DNA from: Plantago ovata | Taxonomy: Eukaryota > Streptophyta > Magnoliopsida > Lamiales > Plantaginaceae | DNA: 64,000 nucleotides | NCBI GenBank assembly: GCA_028274465.1 | Contig: CM051458.1 | Location: 12,725,566-12,789,565, forward strand | Direction of reading: 5' to 3' | In this document: positions 1 to 11,579 of the stretch, in pieces | Position numbering within the stretch: the stretch's first letter is position 1 | Layout of the letters: each line of letters starts with the position of its first letter | Translations under genes and position numbers: made by a program | The notes under the pieces: model-generated | Seen by the model: only the letters and a program-made list of their open reading frames with translations | The model's database searches: none | Told to the model about the DNA's origin: nothing

Positions 1-962
1 GGATGTCTATGCTTTTCAGCATCAGAAAATATAAATAGAACAAAATTGGATTCTAGAACACACAAATGTGTGCTCCTTGGTTTTCCTTCTCAGACAAAAG
101 GGTATAAACTTTTTGATCTAGAAAGAAGAATGATATCATTTCAAGAAATGTAAAATTTATAGAAACAGTATTTCCTTACTGTAAAGCACAAGGTTCTAGT
201 GAGGAAATACAAGTTCACACCCCAGAATACTTCACTCTCAATAGAGATGCAACAATAATGCAGTCACATGAAGAAGAGAATGATGATTCTATGTCTACAC
301 AAGAAAATTCTCCTTCCATAGAAGAAGAAGAAGCTGAACCTGAGAGTCCTCAGGCTACACCAGCAAGGAACATTCCTATGTCACAAGAAGATGAAAACAT
401 TAGAACACATAATTCTAATGTACAGGAGCAAAGGGAAATAATCCCAAATTGTCCTCTAAGAACACAAGTGATGAAAAGCCGAGAACAACAGTTAAGAAGA
501 TCAACCAGAGATAGAAGGTTGCCTTCTCATTTAGACATCTTTCATAACCAAGCTAAGTCACATTCATTTTTTGCAAGAAAGATACACACTCAACATCCAA
601 TTTCAGGATATTTGAGTTATGACAAATTAGGCCCTAAACATAGAAAATACTCAATTAATCTTGCTCTCATTCATGAACCAGAATCTTGTGAGCAAGCTAT
701 CACTCAACCACACTGGAAAATAGCAATCAAAGAAGAGCTACAAGCTCTAATCAATAATAAGACTTGGAGTATTGTACAAAAACCAAAGATGTGGTGCCAA
801 TAGGCTGCAAATTTGTTTTTAAAACCAAACTCAATTCTCAAGGAGAGATTGACAAGCATAAAGCCAGACTAGTAGCCAAAGGCTATACATAGCAATATGG
901 AATAGACTATACAGAAACATTTAGCCCTGTAGCTAAATTAACTTCTGTAAAAGTTTTTCTAA
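1..962 (+). pseudogene. copia A pol, integrase-RT linker and start of RT
   Basis: This is the left part of the copia polyprotein. Residues coded from about 258 to 800 form a Glu/Ser-rich hydrophilic stretch typical of the linker between integrase and RT. It is followed by the beginning of the copia RT domain (translations resembling NKTWSIV, and a KARLVAKGY-like segment near 860-900). The remainder of RT resumes after the inserted gypsy element, at 7326. It belongs to a fossil element and is not expected to make a functional protein. Confidence 0.8.
958..962. repeat. Target-site duplication of the gypsy insertion
   Basis: TCTAA stands directly before the first LTR base at 963 and again at 7326-7330, directly after the last base of the second LTR. 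An exact 5-bp duplication is what an LTR-element integrase leaves, so both element ends are original. Confidence 0.9.
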
Positions 963-2257
963 TGATGAACGAGATTGTCAGACTCGAACAATCAAATAAA
1001 TTTGTTTGAAAGCCAAAGGGCAACTCACAACAACAAAAAACACGTAGTGCAGAGGTAAGATGACCTCGAGTGTCGATCTCTAGGGACTAAACTAGCTTTA
1101 ACTAAATAACTATATATAATTCCAGAAAACAAATTTATATTAACTCGACTTAACAATATATGGAGAAAGCTGGTGATAGTATGCTCGTTCTAAGCATCAA
1201 GTTCTAATTATGCATGAAAGTGCAACTCGTACTGCCTTAAAAGTAATTCGATTTACAAACACCAAAGACAGATTTGTAGACGTGTATTTTGAAAGCTTTC
1301 TATCTATACTAATACTTGGCTAAGGTTGTCAGCCTTAGTTCAAGCAATACTTGCAAATTATATATAATCGAATCGATGATCTTGAATTGTCCTAGTGTTT
1401 CTAACACTTTTCTACGAAGATATATGGCTTAGTCGAATCAAAGAATCGAATTAAGATAATTAAACAAGTAAAATACTCAGAAAATCAATCATGCATAATA
1501 CGAACCCTAGCTACGAATTCACATACTATCACCAACTAGATGCTTAGTTACTCATATCAATAACACAATCAACAATCATAATCAAAGCAATAATGAATGA
1601 AAACATGTTGAATTAAAAGATAAATAGCAGAATTGTGAGATACAAAGTTAACACCAAATGTTGTCAATCTAGTGAATTGCTAAACTCACAAAGATCTAGC
1701 AAGGTGAGATAAAACGGTGTCCAAATCTCTCATCTAGCTCCAAATTCGCTAAGTTACAAAGGTTCTAAGAGAAATATACTCAGAACAAGCTCTAGGGTTT
1801 TAGTTTGTAAAAATATGATGAAAGATATGAAAATTCGCAAATTTTGGAAATATATATAGTTGCTGTCGGAAGGCACCCGGTGGTGCGCCCCGTACGCGGC
1901 GGTGCGCCCGCCACGCGGCGGTCCGCCGCGCACGGGCAGAAAGCTGCCCGTGCCAAATTCTTCATCCGGATCTTCGATTTCGGCCCCTTGCACGGTTTTG
2001 AGCTCTGAAACTTGGTCTTTTGGCCTTGAAACTCGTCTCGGTACTCCTTGAAACACCACGGGTGATATCGTTGCACCAAAACATCATTGTTTCGCCATGA
2101 ATTACATCCAAAAATACGATTTCCACCAAAAACTTGAAAAGAACAAAAGAAATGGAAACGTGACACTATTCTAACAAAATGCACTAAAATGCATGCAAGA
2201 GAATAGCTAAATTGGTTAAAAAAGACTCGAATGATAGTGTAAAAAACATTGTCATCA
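963..2257 (-). repeat. 3' LTR of the gypsy-type element
   Basis: It is nearly identical to 6052-7325. Read on the minus strand, a TATATATA box lies at about 1847-1858, and upstream of it is a GC-rich block (about 1860-1960). That block contains a perfect hairpin with arms GCACGGGCAG (1930-1939) and CTGCCCGTGC (1944-1953) and an AAAG loop. The LTR differs from its partner by scattered substitutions and a few small length changes. Confidence 0.9.
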
Positions 2258-4321
2258 AACCTCCCAAACCGAACATTTGATTGTCCTCAAGCAACTAGCT
2301 AGACTCTATGCAACCTACATGCAACACAAAGAGGAGTCTCATGCCAAACAATAAGAAATAATCGATTGTATCTACCAAATGCTTATGAACAAAGACCATA
2401 CAAATCATAACATGGAAGTAGGTTGAAGAATGTCTCGATTGAACCTATACACATTCGCATATGCACTTTGTTAAACAAGAGAGTCTCTCGTAACATTCTC
2501 TACCTGGACCTAATCAATGACGATGCAATGATGCATGTCAAAATACAAATGGTTGCCCCGTGCCTATGAAACCGATGGCTTACTACTGTTCACCAAGTGA
2601 GACTTTTCCTCAAGAGAGGTCGAATCAATACTGACTCTCATCAAACGAAGGAGGGTTCCCTAAAAGACAACACTCCCCTATTCTACCCGACTCTTAAAGA
2701 AAAACTCTTCACCAATTCCTGAATGGCAGGACGAGGGTGGTCTAGAACAAGCCTTGGACTAGGCGACACGAGAACACAAAGAAGAATTTACAACTCGATT
2801 ACGAACTATTACAAAGCTGGAAAATAATGCAACACTTTGCTAAAACTGCTTTTGGCTTGCTTGGACCCTTCTTTTGCTTTTTTGGGTCTTATTCTTTTTT
2901 TTCCTTTCTTTCTTTTCTTTTTTTCTTTTTCCAGATTCTGGAATTTTTATCTTTTATCTTTTTTCATTTTTTTATTTTTGTATATAGCCAGCAGTAGCAC
3001 AATGAAAGTACAATGAAATTAAATAACAATGACACTACAACGACCTCCCCAAACCTATTCGAAAGAATAGGTTGGAGCACAAACTCAAAAGAAAAAATTA
3101 AAATAAACTCAACATGACTCAACAAGACGAAAAACAAGTCATAATGATAGTAACCCCCTCCCCAAACCTATTCGTTAGAATAGGTTTCAAACAAAGGATC
3201 ACACACCTGACTCTACCTCCTTCCTAGGCATTTAGCAATCTCAATAAGCAAGGTGAAGACTTGTTGTTGCCTCTTACGTACATAATCACACGGGAATACA
3301 ACCAAAGTCTCAAACATACAACATTTTATAAGGCCTTCGCGAACCGCAGTAGAGAAAACACCACATAGTGATGTCGAGACTACCAAGTTTAACTAGTGCA
3401 CATACAAATATGACAAGCCAAGCGAGACAAACCTCAAACTATGCCATAGAGATGCAATGTATGGACAATGTTCATAAACACTTAGTCCATACAATAAAAA
3501 ATTTCAAAAAATTTGGCAATAAACTCCACACAACATCATACAAAGACTAGACTAAGGATGAATGCATACGAACAAACTAAATCCTAAGAAAGCGGTAAAC
3601 GTGCAAACAAAGGTTTTCACGAGTGATCATAAGAAGAATAAGTTATAGAAATATACAACGATAACCCCCCCCCCCCCCTCCAAACTTGAACTTCGTCATT
3701 CGTCTCGAACGTCGAAAGTGGATATGAGGTAAGAGCTAGACGTATACCTTTAACCTCTATTACTCAAGGAAACTCGTGAGAAACCAAACGGGTGATAAAC
3801 AGGGTAAAAGGGTTGATACGGTTGCATTCGGGGGTGATTTGCGGTGTCCGGGGTCAATCTGGGCACCCGGGTCACTGGCGCCCCCAGGCGCACAGCCCCG
3901 TGTGGGGCGGTCCGCCTGGGGTGCATAGGGGGCGCCCAGGCCCCTGCCCCTCCCGGGAGCTGCAGACTCCTGGGTCCTCGTTGTGTCCCTCCGAATATGA
4001 AAAATATCAACTTTTTACCTATGTTATCACCAAAAACATACTCTAACACAAAGAAAAAAAACACTAAAGAGTCAAAAATATGCATGCAATGCAAGAAAGC
4101 GATAAAACTCCGGGTTGCCTCCCAGAAAACGCCATTGTTTATTAGTCTCTGACTCGACTTCTTCATCTCCTTCAGCTCCTACCAGGACGGGTACTAGCCT
4201 TCCCCCTCATGGATCTCTTCCTCATACCTAGTACCTGAGAATGAGAATGAACAAACGCAGCAAGGCCAATAAAACTTATGGGGTGAGAAACATTAAAGCG
4301 TGGGCTAGGATCAGAAACGGC
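2258..4321 (-). other. Non-coding 3' half of the gypsy-type element
   Basis: No convincing coding region is seen. The minus strand carries several purine tracts resembling the one beside the 3' LTR (near 3045-3055, 3155-3166 and 3667-3685). Two small perfect hairpins share the arm AACCTATTC: 3052-3073 (loop GAAA) and 3164-3187 (loop GTTA). A GC-rich segment at about 3830-3980 resembles the base composition of the LTR GC block. RT, RNase H and integrase would normally occupy this place. Confidence 0.7.
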
Positions 4322-5944
4322 CTACAACACACGTTGCTTGCCATCCACCTCAATAGTGCAAGTTCTCCGATAGATGTCGATTACAGAGCGCAATTTGGTC
4401 AAGAAAGTTCTTCCCAAGAGAACCACATCACTCATCCCAGGTGCTGATGCCGACATCACAATGAAATTGGTGTAAATAGAAGCGTCACCAATCTTTATCA
4501 ACACATTCTTCACTATGCCTTCCGGTCGTACAAAGGTTCCATCTACCAGCTGCACAATGGCCTTATGTTTCTCGAGCTCGCCCAGACCACTCTTCTCGAA
4601 CACATTCATTAGAAGCACATTAGAGTATGCTCCCGTATCAAGTGTAGCACGGACACCATCGAGGCTACCAATCCCAACCTTAACATCAAAGCTATCAGGA
4701 ATTGGTTCAGGATCGTTAGGTTCTTCATTACTTACCTCGAATTCCAGCCATGTATCATCCTCCTTGGCCAATGGAGGCTCGTCTTGTGCACCACACTTGC
4801 ACGCAGCAACTTGCTTAATGGTGATTTCCACCGGAAGATCTCCTACCAAGGTGATCGACATGGACCTCTCAGTGTTACTAGGCAACTTCCCCTGCTCCCT
4901 ACTAGCTCCACGGTCTATCAACTCTTGCATCTTCTGGTGTGCAAGATTAGTACTAGCTTCCAGCTAATCTAGACGAGCACTTTTCTTCTCCGAATCCTCC
5001 TCGAATCTCTTCAGAAATCCTTGGGTGAAATCTACCAATTTCTGTAATTTATCCAAGAGAGTAGCAGACTTGGATTGAGATGCTTCGACAGGATTTCCAC
5101 AAAGGTCGTTTCCGTAGTTGCGATTACTACGGTCTACCCAGTAAACACTATCGTTTGCCAAATCAAATCTACACATATGAGCCCCATGCCCATAGTTCTT
5201 GCACACCCTGCAAACTTCGTTGGAAAGAGGCTGCCCCATCGAGCTCTTAAGAGCCTGCCTCATCTCATGGGCGAAGCCTTCAAACCTATCCCCACTCACA
5301 CCGTTCAGCTGCACCTCGGGTTTCTTTGGAGCTTCAACTACACGCCTCATGTTCATACCCCTTGGATCCTTGAACTAAGATCCCTTCGCGAGCCTTTCAA
5401 AACACGCCCACACATCTTCGGCGGTTTCCTCCCAGATATTTTCTCGGCATTGGAAATCCACAACCTGTTGGCTCTCATATGTGAGCCCATTGTAGAAGTG
5501 CTGGACAAGGTCAGAAAGTTCCATCCCATGGTGTGGGAACTTGTTCATGAGGTCCTTGTACCTCTCGAGAGCAGTATAGATGGTCTCATAGTCTTGCTTG
5601 AAACCACTGATTTGCGCCTTTAGCGCGGTAGTAAGAGTATGGGGAAAATACTTCTCCATAAAAGCAGAAAACACCTTAGCCCAAGTGTCAAGTGATCCGT
5701 CTTCCAGAGAGCCTAACCATGCCTTTGCCTTATCTCCAAGACCCATAGCAAAGACCTTCATCCTCAGCTCATCATCCGTAATCCCAGCTCCAGGCCTTGG
5801 AAGATTGTTGATGAAATCCTCAATATCATTCAAGTATCCCATAACATCCTCCCTAGCCAACCCATAAAACCTGAATTTCTGCAACAAGAGTAACTCACAA
5901 CCAAAAATCAGTCCTATTAGAAATCGCCAAAATCTGGAATTCAA
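4322..5944 (-). pseudogene. gag-protease region of the gypsy-type element
   Basis: Read on the minus strand, the first part (about 5400-5940) is a retrotransposon gag domain; segments such as AWLGSLEDGSLDTWAKVF and KYFPHTLTTALK are typical. Then comes a zinc knuckle, C-x2-C-x4-H-x4-C, in CRVCKNYGHGAHMC (near 5190-5230). Last is a retropepsin-like domain with the active-site motif DTGAYSNVLL and the later hydrophobic segment VVLLGRTFL (about 4322-4930). Gag would package the RNA and the protease would process gag. No polymerase follows, so such an element would depend on an autonomous relative. Treated as a fossil; a few breaks are present. Confidence 0.85.
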
Positions 5945-6031
5945 CTACTAATCGAGACAAGTTAACTAAACTTATCCTGGAAATTGAATGCTGAAAATAT
6001 AAACAAGCTAAAGAGTAAAAAGGAGTTATAG

Positions 6032-6048
6032 TCCCCGCAACGGCGCCA
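6032..6048 (-). promoter_or_regulatory. Primer-binding site, tRNA-Asp type
   Basis: On the minus strand this reads TGGCGCCGTTGCGGGGA, close to the complement of the 3' end of plant tRNA-Asp, a primer widely used by plant gypsy elements. It lies three bases inside the right-hand LTR, which fixes the element's orientation as minus. Confidence 0.85.
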
Positions 6049-6051
6049 ATT

Positions 6052-7325
6052 TGATGAACGAGATTGTCAGACTTGAACAATCAAATAAATTTGTTTGAAA
6101 GCCAAAGGGCAACTCACAACTACACAAAACACGTAGTGCAGAGGTAAGATGACCTCGAGTGTCGATCTCTAGGGACTAAACTAGCTTTAACTAAATAACT
6201 ATATATAATTTCAGAAAACAAATTTATATTAACTCGACTTAACAATATATGGAGAAAGCTGGTGTATGCTCGTTCTAAGAATCAAGTTCTAATTATGCAT
6301 GAAAGTGCAACTCGTACTGCCTTAAAAGTAATTCGATTTACAAACACCAAAGACATATTTGTAGACGTGTATTTTGAAAGCTTCCTATCTATACTAATAC
6401 TTGGCTAAGGTTGTCAGTCTTAGTTCAAGCAGTACTTGCAAATTATATATAATCGAATCGATGATCTTGAATTTTCCTAGTGTTTCTAACACTTTTCTAC
6501 GAAGATATATGGCTTAGTCGTATCGAAGAATCGAATTAAGATAATTAAACAAGTAAAAGACTCAGAAACTCAATCATGCATAATACGAACCCTAGCTACG
6601 AATTCACATACTATCACCAACTAGATGCTTAGCTACTCATATCAATAACACAATCAACAATCATAATCAAAGCAATAATGAATGAAAACATGTTGAATTG
6701 AAAGATAAATAGCAGAATTGTGAGATACAAAGTTACCACCAAAGGTTGTCAATCTCCGGTGAATTGCTAAAATCACAAAGATCTAGCAAGGTGAGATAAA
6801 ACGGTGTCCAAATCTCTCCCCTAGCTCCAAATTCGCTAAGTTACAAAGGTTCTAAGAGAAAATATACCTAGAACAAGCTCTAGGGTTTTAGTTTGTAAAA
6901 ATATGATGAAAGATATGAAAATTCGCAGATTTTGGAAATATATATAGTTGCTGTCTGAAGGCACCCGGCGGTCCGCCGCGCACGCGGCGGTGCGCCCCGC
7001 ACGGGCAGAAAGCTGCCCGTGTCAAATTCTTCCTCCGGATCTTCGATTTCGGCCCCTTGCACGGTTTTGAGCTCCGAAACTTTGTCTTTTGGCCTTGAAA
7101 CTCATCTCGGTACTCCTTGACACACCACGGGTGATATCGTTGCACCAAAACATCATTGTTTCGCCATGAATTACATCCAAAACGTGATTTCCACCTAAAA
7201 CCTGAAAAGAACAAAAGAAATGGAAACGTGACACTATTCTAACAAAATGCAATAAAATGCATGCAAGAGGATAGCTAAATTGGTGAAAAAAGACTCGAAT
7301 GATATTGTAAAAAACACTGTCATCA
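6052..7325 (-). repeat. 5' LTR of the gypsy-type element
   Basis: Partner of 963-2257, with the same TG start and CA end and the same TATATATA box and GC-rich hairpin block (about 6940-7020). It is flanked on the right by the TCTAA duplication at 7326-7330. It is followed in element sense by the primer-binding site. Confidence 0.9.
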
Positions 7326-8560
7326 TCTAACACTGGCAGCCAAACAAGATTGGCACCTAATTCAATTAGATGTGCATAATGCCTTTCTCAATGGAGAATT
7401 AGAAGAAGACATTTATATGAAACTACCACCAGGTCTTGCAATTGAGGGGGAAAATACACATAATTTAGTTTGTAAATCGCAAAGATCAATCTATGGACTT
7501 AAGCAAGCCTCTAGACAATGGAATTCAAAATTGTCATTTTTCTTATTTTCCATTGGATTCACACAATCTAAAAGTGAATATTCACTATTTTACAGACATC
7601 AAGATGAGAAATCAATATACATTCTTGTATATGTTGATGATATCTTGGTAGGAGGAAAAGATTTACAAGCTATCTCACAAATAAGAGAACAACTCAAACA
7701 GAAGTTTAAGATCAGAGAGCTTGGCAATCTGAAGTATTTTTTGGGATTGGAGATAGCAAGAAACAAAACTGGGATCCATGTTTCCCAGAGAAAGTATGCA
7801 TCAGAGATCATACAAGCAGCTGGCTTACTTGGTTGTAAACCAGTAGTGACGCCAATTGAACAAAAAATGTCAAGTATGAAAAAGATTCATCTAGACAACT
7901 CAAGAATTCAACTTTTTACAGAAAATTAGTTGGAAAATTGATTTACTTATCAATTACAAGACTTGACATTAATTATGCAGTAGGAATCTTTAGTCAATTC
8001 ATGGAAAAACCATGTCAAGATCATCTGGATGGAGCGCTGCGCTTGATAAAATATATCAAAGCAGATATTGGTTTAGGACTCTTCTTCTCCTCAAATAAAG
8101 ACATGAAATTAACAGCATATAGTGATTCAGACTTTGCTGGATGTCCTTTCTCAAGAAGATCAACAACAGGCTATTGCATCTTCATAGGAGATGCACTTGT
8201 GAGTTGGAAATCGAAGAAACAAATCACTGTGAGCAAATCAAGCACAGAAGCAGAGTATAGAGCAGTGTCACATACATCCTGTGAAATCATTTGGCTTCAA
8301 GCATTGTTGAAAGATTTCAGTATTAGAACAGACAAGCCAATCACCCTTTGTGTGACAATCAATCTGCAATATACTTAACCAAAAATCTGGTGTTTCATGA
8401 AAGAACGAAACACATAGAAGTTGATTCCCATTTTATAAGAGAGAAAATTGATCAACACATAATCGAGTTAGCCTATATACCTACAAGGCGACAACTCGCA
8501 GATATCTTCACAAAGGCAGTCCCTTCTGCAAGTTTATTGGAAGCGTTAGTCAAGATGAAC
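7326..8560 (+). pseudogene. copia A pol, RT and RNase H
   Basis: This continues the copia pol after the inserted element. RT motifs visible are DVHNAFLNGELEEDIYMKLP, YGLKQASRQW and the catalytic YVDDILVGG. RNase H follows, with SDSDFAGC, SWKSKKQITVSKSSTEAEYR and the end segment TKHIEVDSHFI ... QLADIFTKA. Order and spacing are those of Ty1/copia elements of the Pseudoviridae. It is part of a fossil with a few breaks. Confidence 0.9.
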
Positions 8561-8593
8561 GTAAAGAATATATATGTTCCTCTTGAGGGGGAA

Positions 8594-9149
8594 TATTGGA
8601 AAACCTTGGAATCAAGAAGGACCAATAATGAAATTGGCAATGTAAGTCGTTGCATTGAATCTATAGAGGCCGAAGAAGAAGGCGGAAACATTGCGAGGAC
8701 TAAAGAAGAAATAAAGGAAGGGAAATCCAATAAGAACAGAACACATGTGGCATGCTTACGTGTTGAGAAGAGATCGCGAACTGACGAAACGAACTCAACT
8801 CGAGGAGAGTGGGAGGAAGGGCGGCATAAGTCGTCTGGTGTATCTACACCATCACAGCAGATCAAGAACAGTACTATTCATAGTACAAAGACAGAAACAG
8901 AGCGTACTCGACGAAGCAAGGCCACCAGATCAAATCCAACGGTAGGATGATGTTTTCTTGGAGAGAAATTCAGTAGTACATTAGTTGTATCCTTTAGGTT
9001 TGTAATTATCTTTTTTTTTTCTTGAATTATTGTTCAAGTTTCAGCCCTTTTATTTTAACTATAAAAATGGACTTAGTTTAGGGTTCTTATGTAACTTTGA
9101 TTCATTCAATTCAATAATACACAAGTATTAGATAATCTCGGTTTTAACA
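8594..9149 (+). repeat. 3' LTR of copia A
   Basis: A purine tract, CTTGAGGGGGAA, at about 8582-8593 immediately precedes it, and it ends ...TTTTAACA at 9149. A TATA-like CTATAAAAATGG lies at about 9059-9070. The 5' copy is outside the window, so LTR divergence cannot be judged. Beyond 9149 begins proline-rich coding sequence of a host gene remnant on the minus strand. Confidence 0.75.
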
Positions 9150-10002
9150 TGTTGGACTTGGGCTCAGTGTGGATTCCACAGGGGTCTGCATTGGGCTTGG
9201 ACTCACTCGTGGGGACTCAACAATGGATTGTGATGGACTCAAGCTCACATGAGGATACTTGACTGACTCTTGTGTTGGACCCATGCGCACTTGAGGGGAT
9301 TCGACAGGGGTCTGCATTGGACTTAGGCTCGATATGGAGGGCTCTGGTGGCACTGAAGGAGGTGCATTATGTTCCTGATTCACATCTAATTCATTAAATT
9401 TTAAAAAATATGGGCTGTCTACACTTACAAAAATATAATTACGAGTTAGCTAATGCTTTAAGTCGCTCACACTTATAGGAGTATTGAAGATTACATACCG
9501 GAGGATAATATACTGGAAATGGCGTGAACCCTGTAGCGTTCTCGGTGTGCCAATTCTGTGCCAATTGCTTTGCAACCCAACCCCAATTGGCCGTCAACAA
9601 GTCGTCTTGGTATTGAACATAAGCATAAACAGAGAGATTTACTAGCATTGTAAAAATCCGCGCAATTTCCTCTTGTAGTTGGTATATAATACTCCACGAA
9701 GCAAGCTTCCGAATAATAATCGGTCACTTCTAGATCAGACTGTGAGCGGGTAATGTTGAAGAATCCATTTAAATCGGTGGTGTTACTGCCAAATGTGTAA
9801 AGCCCCTCACCTTCAACGTAACACACTAGGCGCACATCAATGTCGGAAGCTCCTGCACCTGTGGAGGGGCAATAGACACTGCCATAAGCGGTCATGCCCA
9901 CCCGTCCATTGAATTATTGACGTCTTGGGCCTGGACTGGCCGTAGGTTTGCTATCTGAAAAGAGAGGAAGGCAAGAAGAATGATTGAATGAGTGGAAGTC
10001 AT
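9150..10002 (-). pseudogene. Pollen Ole e 1-like / extensin-type secreted protein, pseudogene
   Basis: Exon 1 runs from an ATG at 10002 to a GTATGT donor at 9498-9493. It starts with a signal-peptide-like segment (SIILLAFLSFQIANL, then PVQAQ), followed by a cysteine-bearing domain (YGSVYCPSTG, DIDVRLVCYVEGEG, TDLNGFFNITR, CFVEYYIPTTRGNCADFY). These features resemble the Ole e 1 fold of secreted cell-wall proteins. An acceptor CAG at about 9375-9377 opens exon 2 (from 9374), which is proline-rich with repeats of SPMQTPVES, as in extensin-like tails. Exon 1 shows two frame changes, near 9905 (after the signal peptide) and near 9650, so the gene is dead. Exon 2 is cut off by copia A at 9149. The family assignment is by eye; another secreted Cys/Pro-rich family is possible. 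Confidence 0.6.
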
Positions 10003-10036
10003 TGTTGCTAGCTATATGAGAAAATGTCTCTTATTT

Positions 10037-10044
10037 AATTTATA
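10037..10044 (-). promoter_or_regulatory. TATA box of the Ole e 1-like pseudogene
   Basis: The minus strand reads CTATAAATTAA here, about 35-40 bases before the start codon at 10002. It is a plausible core promoter with a very short leader. Confidence 0.4.
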
Positions 10045-10286
10045 GAGTTTAATTATTCTTTCCAATGAATTTACTAAGCAAGCTAAGGAAAGTCAAATAC
10101 TTGAGTAGATACCTTAATAATCAATTTCATCCCAGTTTTGATTTTCTCTTCGCCAGAATATTCCTTTATCAGTTAGTTCCGCGGATACCGAATGGATTTT
10201 AGTTTCGTTGTAATTACACGTCTAATATATTTAAGACTATAATTTTTTTACTGCCTCAATTAGTCATTCTCTAATGTTCAACTTAA
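10045..10286. other. Upstream flank of the Ole e 1-like pseudogene
   Basis: AT-rich, no gene. The stretch around 10071-10103 (AAGCAAGC ... GGAAAGTCAAATACTTG) has a near copy at about 15417-15447, on the other side of the solo LTR. Confidence 0.5.
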
Positions 10287-11579
10287 TGTTGGTCCCTTTA
10301 AACAACAAGAAAATATTAGAGGGGAGGGAGGTGAATAGTCTTTTCAAATTTTCGTAGTTTAAAAACTTTCTCAGCAAGTGCTTATTATTTTTCAGTGATG
10401 AGTTTGCTGATACTTAACTTTCTCACCAAGTACTAGTTACTTTTCAGTAACGAATTTTACTGGTACTTTAAAAACAGAGTGCGGAAGTCTTTATACAATA
10501 AGTGCTTTTCAAAGAGTGTTAGTTTCAGCAAGTGAGCAGAGTGACAGTGTACAAAAAGTATGGCTTGCTGAAAACTAAATGCGGTAAAGTAAATCACACA
10601 AAAACTTTTATAGTTGTATCTGAGTGTGGCGTAATCTCTCAACTAATCCACTTTGTCCTTTCTAGGACTGAATCCACTAAGATAAGCTTGAGGTTCCTTA
10701 CAACACCTATCTATAATGATTCTTCAGAAATCAAAGCACACTTGCTTCGTTTCCAACCTAACTAGAGAACAAAACCTTGTTCTCCACCAAACTTAGGACA
10801 CTTAATCAACAAAACTATGCTTGATTAATTCCCCCTGAATTTCACGCCTGAAAAAGGGTGTTTATCAGTTAGAGAGGTTTGGGATGAGATGACTTGAGTA
10901 TAACTTTTTCAGCTATAACAAGTTATCTAAAGAAACGCAACTTGGAATACTTTTCAGTAAACAGGTTAAGTTATTTTTGGTGTCAAGACTTGTTCTTGTT
11001 CGAAAGAAAGAACACTTAACTAATTTCTTAGCCGTGAATGTTCTACTTCTTCACAAGTAGCTTTTGTTTCAAGTTTAAGTCTTGGAACGGATCAATAGGC
11101 AGTAAAGAGTATGGAAGATTGAGTGTTTAAGCACAAGTGAGAGTTTGATCACGTTGTTGACACACTTAAACTCTTTGCCGGATGACCTCTATTTATAGTG
11201 AATCAAGGGAGCCGTTTGAATTTCAAATTCTAAAGCTTTGTTCCTTAGGATGTGACTATCTTGCTTTTGTACTTTCAGCAACGTCCTTCATTTGTCTTCT
11301 AGTCTTCATGTTCTTCGTGTGCTTACTTTGCATTTAATGTGTGAACGTTGGAGCCAAAATGCAAGTACTTTCAGCAAGGAGGTCACATATGTATTTCAGC
11401 AAGCAGTCAGTCTCAGTTTCAGCAAGTACAGCCTACTCTGTCATATAGATTTTCATTTATGCAAGCTGTTGCTAAAATTTCCACTTTCTGAGCAACATGT
11501 GCCTTTGTAGATACAATTCTCAGAAATCTTCTTAAGTCTTCAGTCTTCGAATCTTCAAGTTTCTGACACTACAAGGAAA

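Larger units (their letters stand above)
963..7325 (-). mobile_element. Non-autonomous Ty3/gypsy-type element carrying gag and protease only
   Basis: Two direct LTRs (963-2257 and 6052-7325) start with TG and end with CA. They bound an internal region read on the minus strand. Next to the right-hand (5') LTR is a tRNA-Asp-type primer-binding site; next to the left-hand LTR is a purine tract (minus strand of 2258-2275). The internal region holds a gag domain, a CCHC knuckle and a retropepsin-like domain, then about 2 kb with no RT, RNase H or integrase. Structurally complete ends with missing pol recall the TR-GAG class of non-autonomous elements. By eye the LTRs differ by roughly 2-4 per cent, suggesting insertion on the order of one to two million years ago. 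The coding part looks broken in a few places. Confidence 0.85.
1..9149 (+). mobile_element. Ty1/copia LTR retrotransposon A, 5' part outside window
   Basis: The plus strand encodes a copia pol: an acidic linker between integrase and reverse transcriptase, then RT, RNase H, a purine tract and a 3' LTR. The 5' LTR, gag and most of integrase lie before the window. The element is split by a gypsy-type insertion at 963-7325, flanked by the direct repeat TCTAA. It ends at 9149, where sequence of a host gene exon begins. It is a broken fossil with a few breaks besides the insertion. It must predate the inserted element, whose LTRs differ by a few per cent. Confidence 0.9.

Noticed and set aside
1860-2059. 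Open frames on both strands in the LTR GC-rich block
   Set aside because: They arise from GC-rich repeated text inside an LTR and are not shared as protein between the two LTRs.
3750-4166. Pro/Gly-rich open frames around the GC-rich segment of the gypsy-type element
   Set aside because: They lie in the non-coding half of the element, overlap in several frames and lack any domain.
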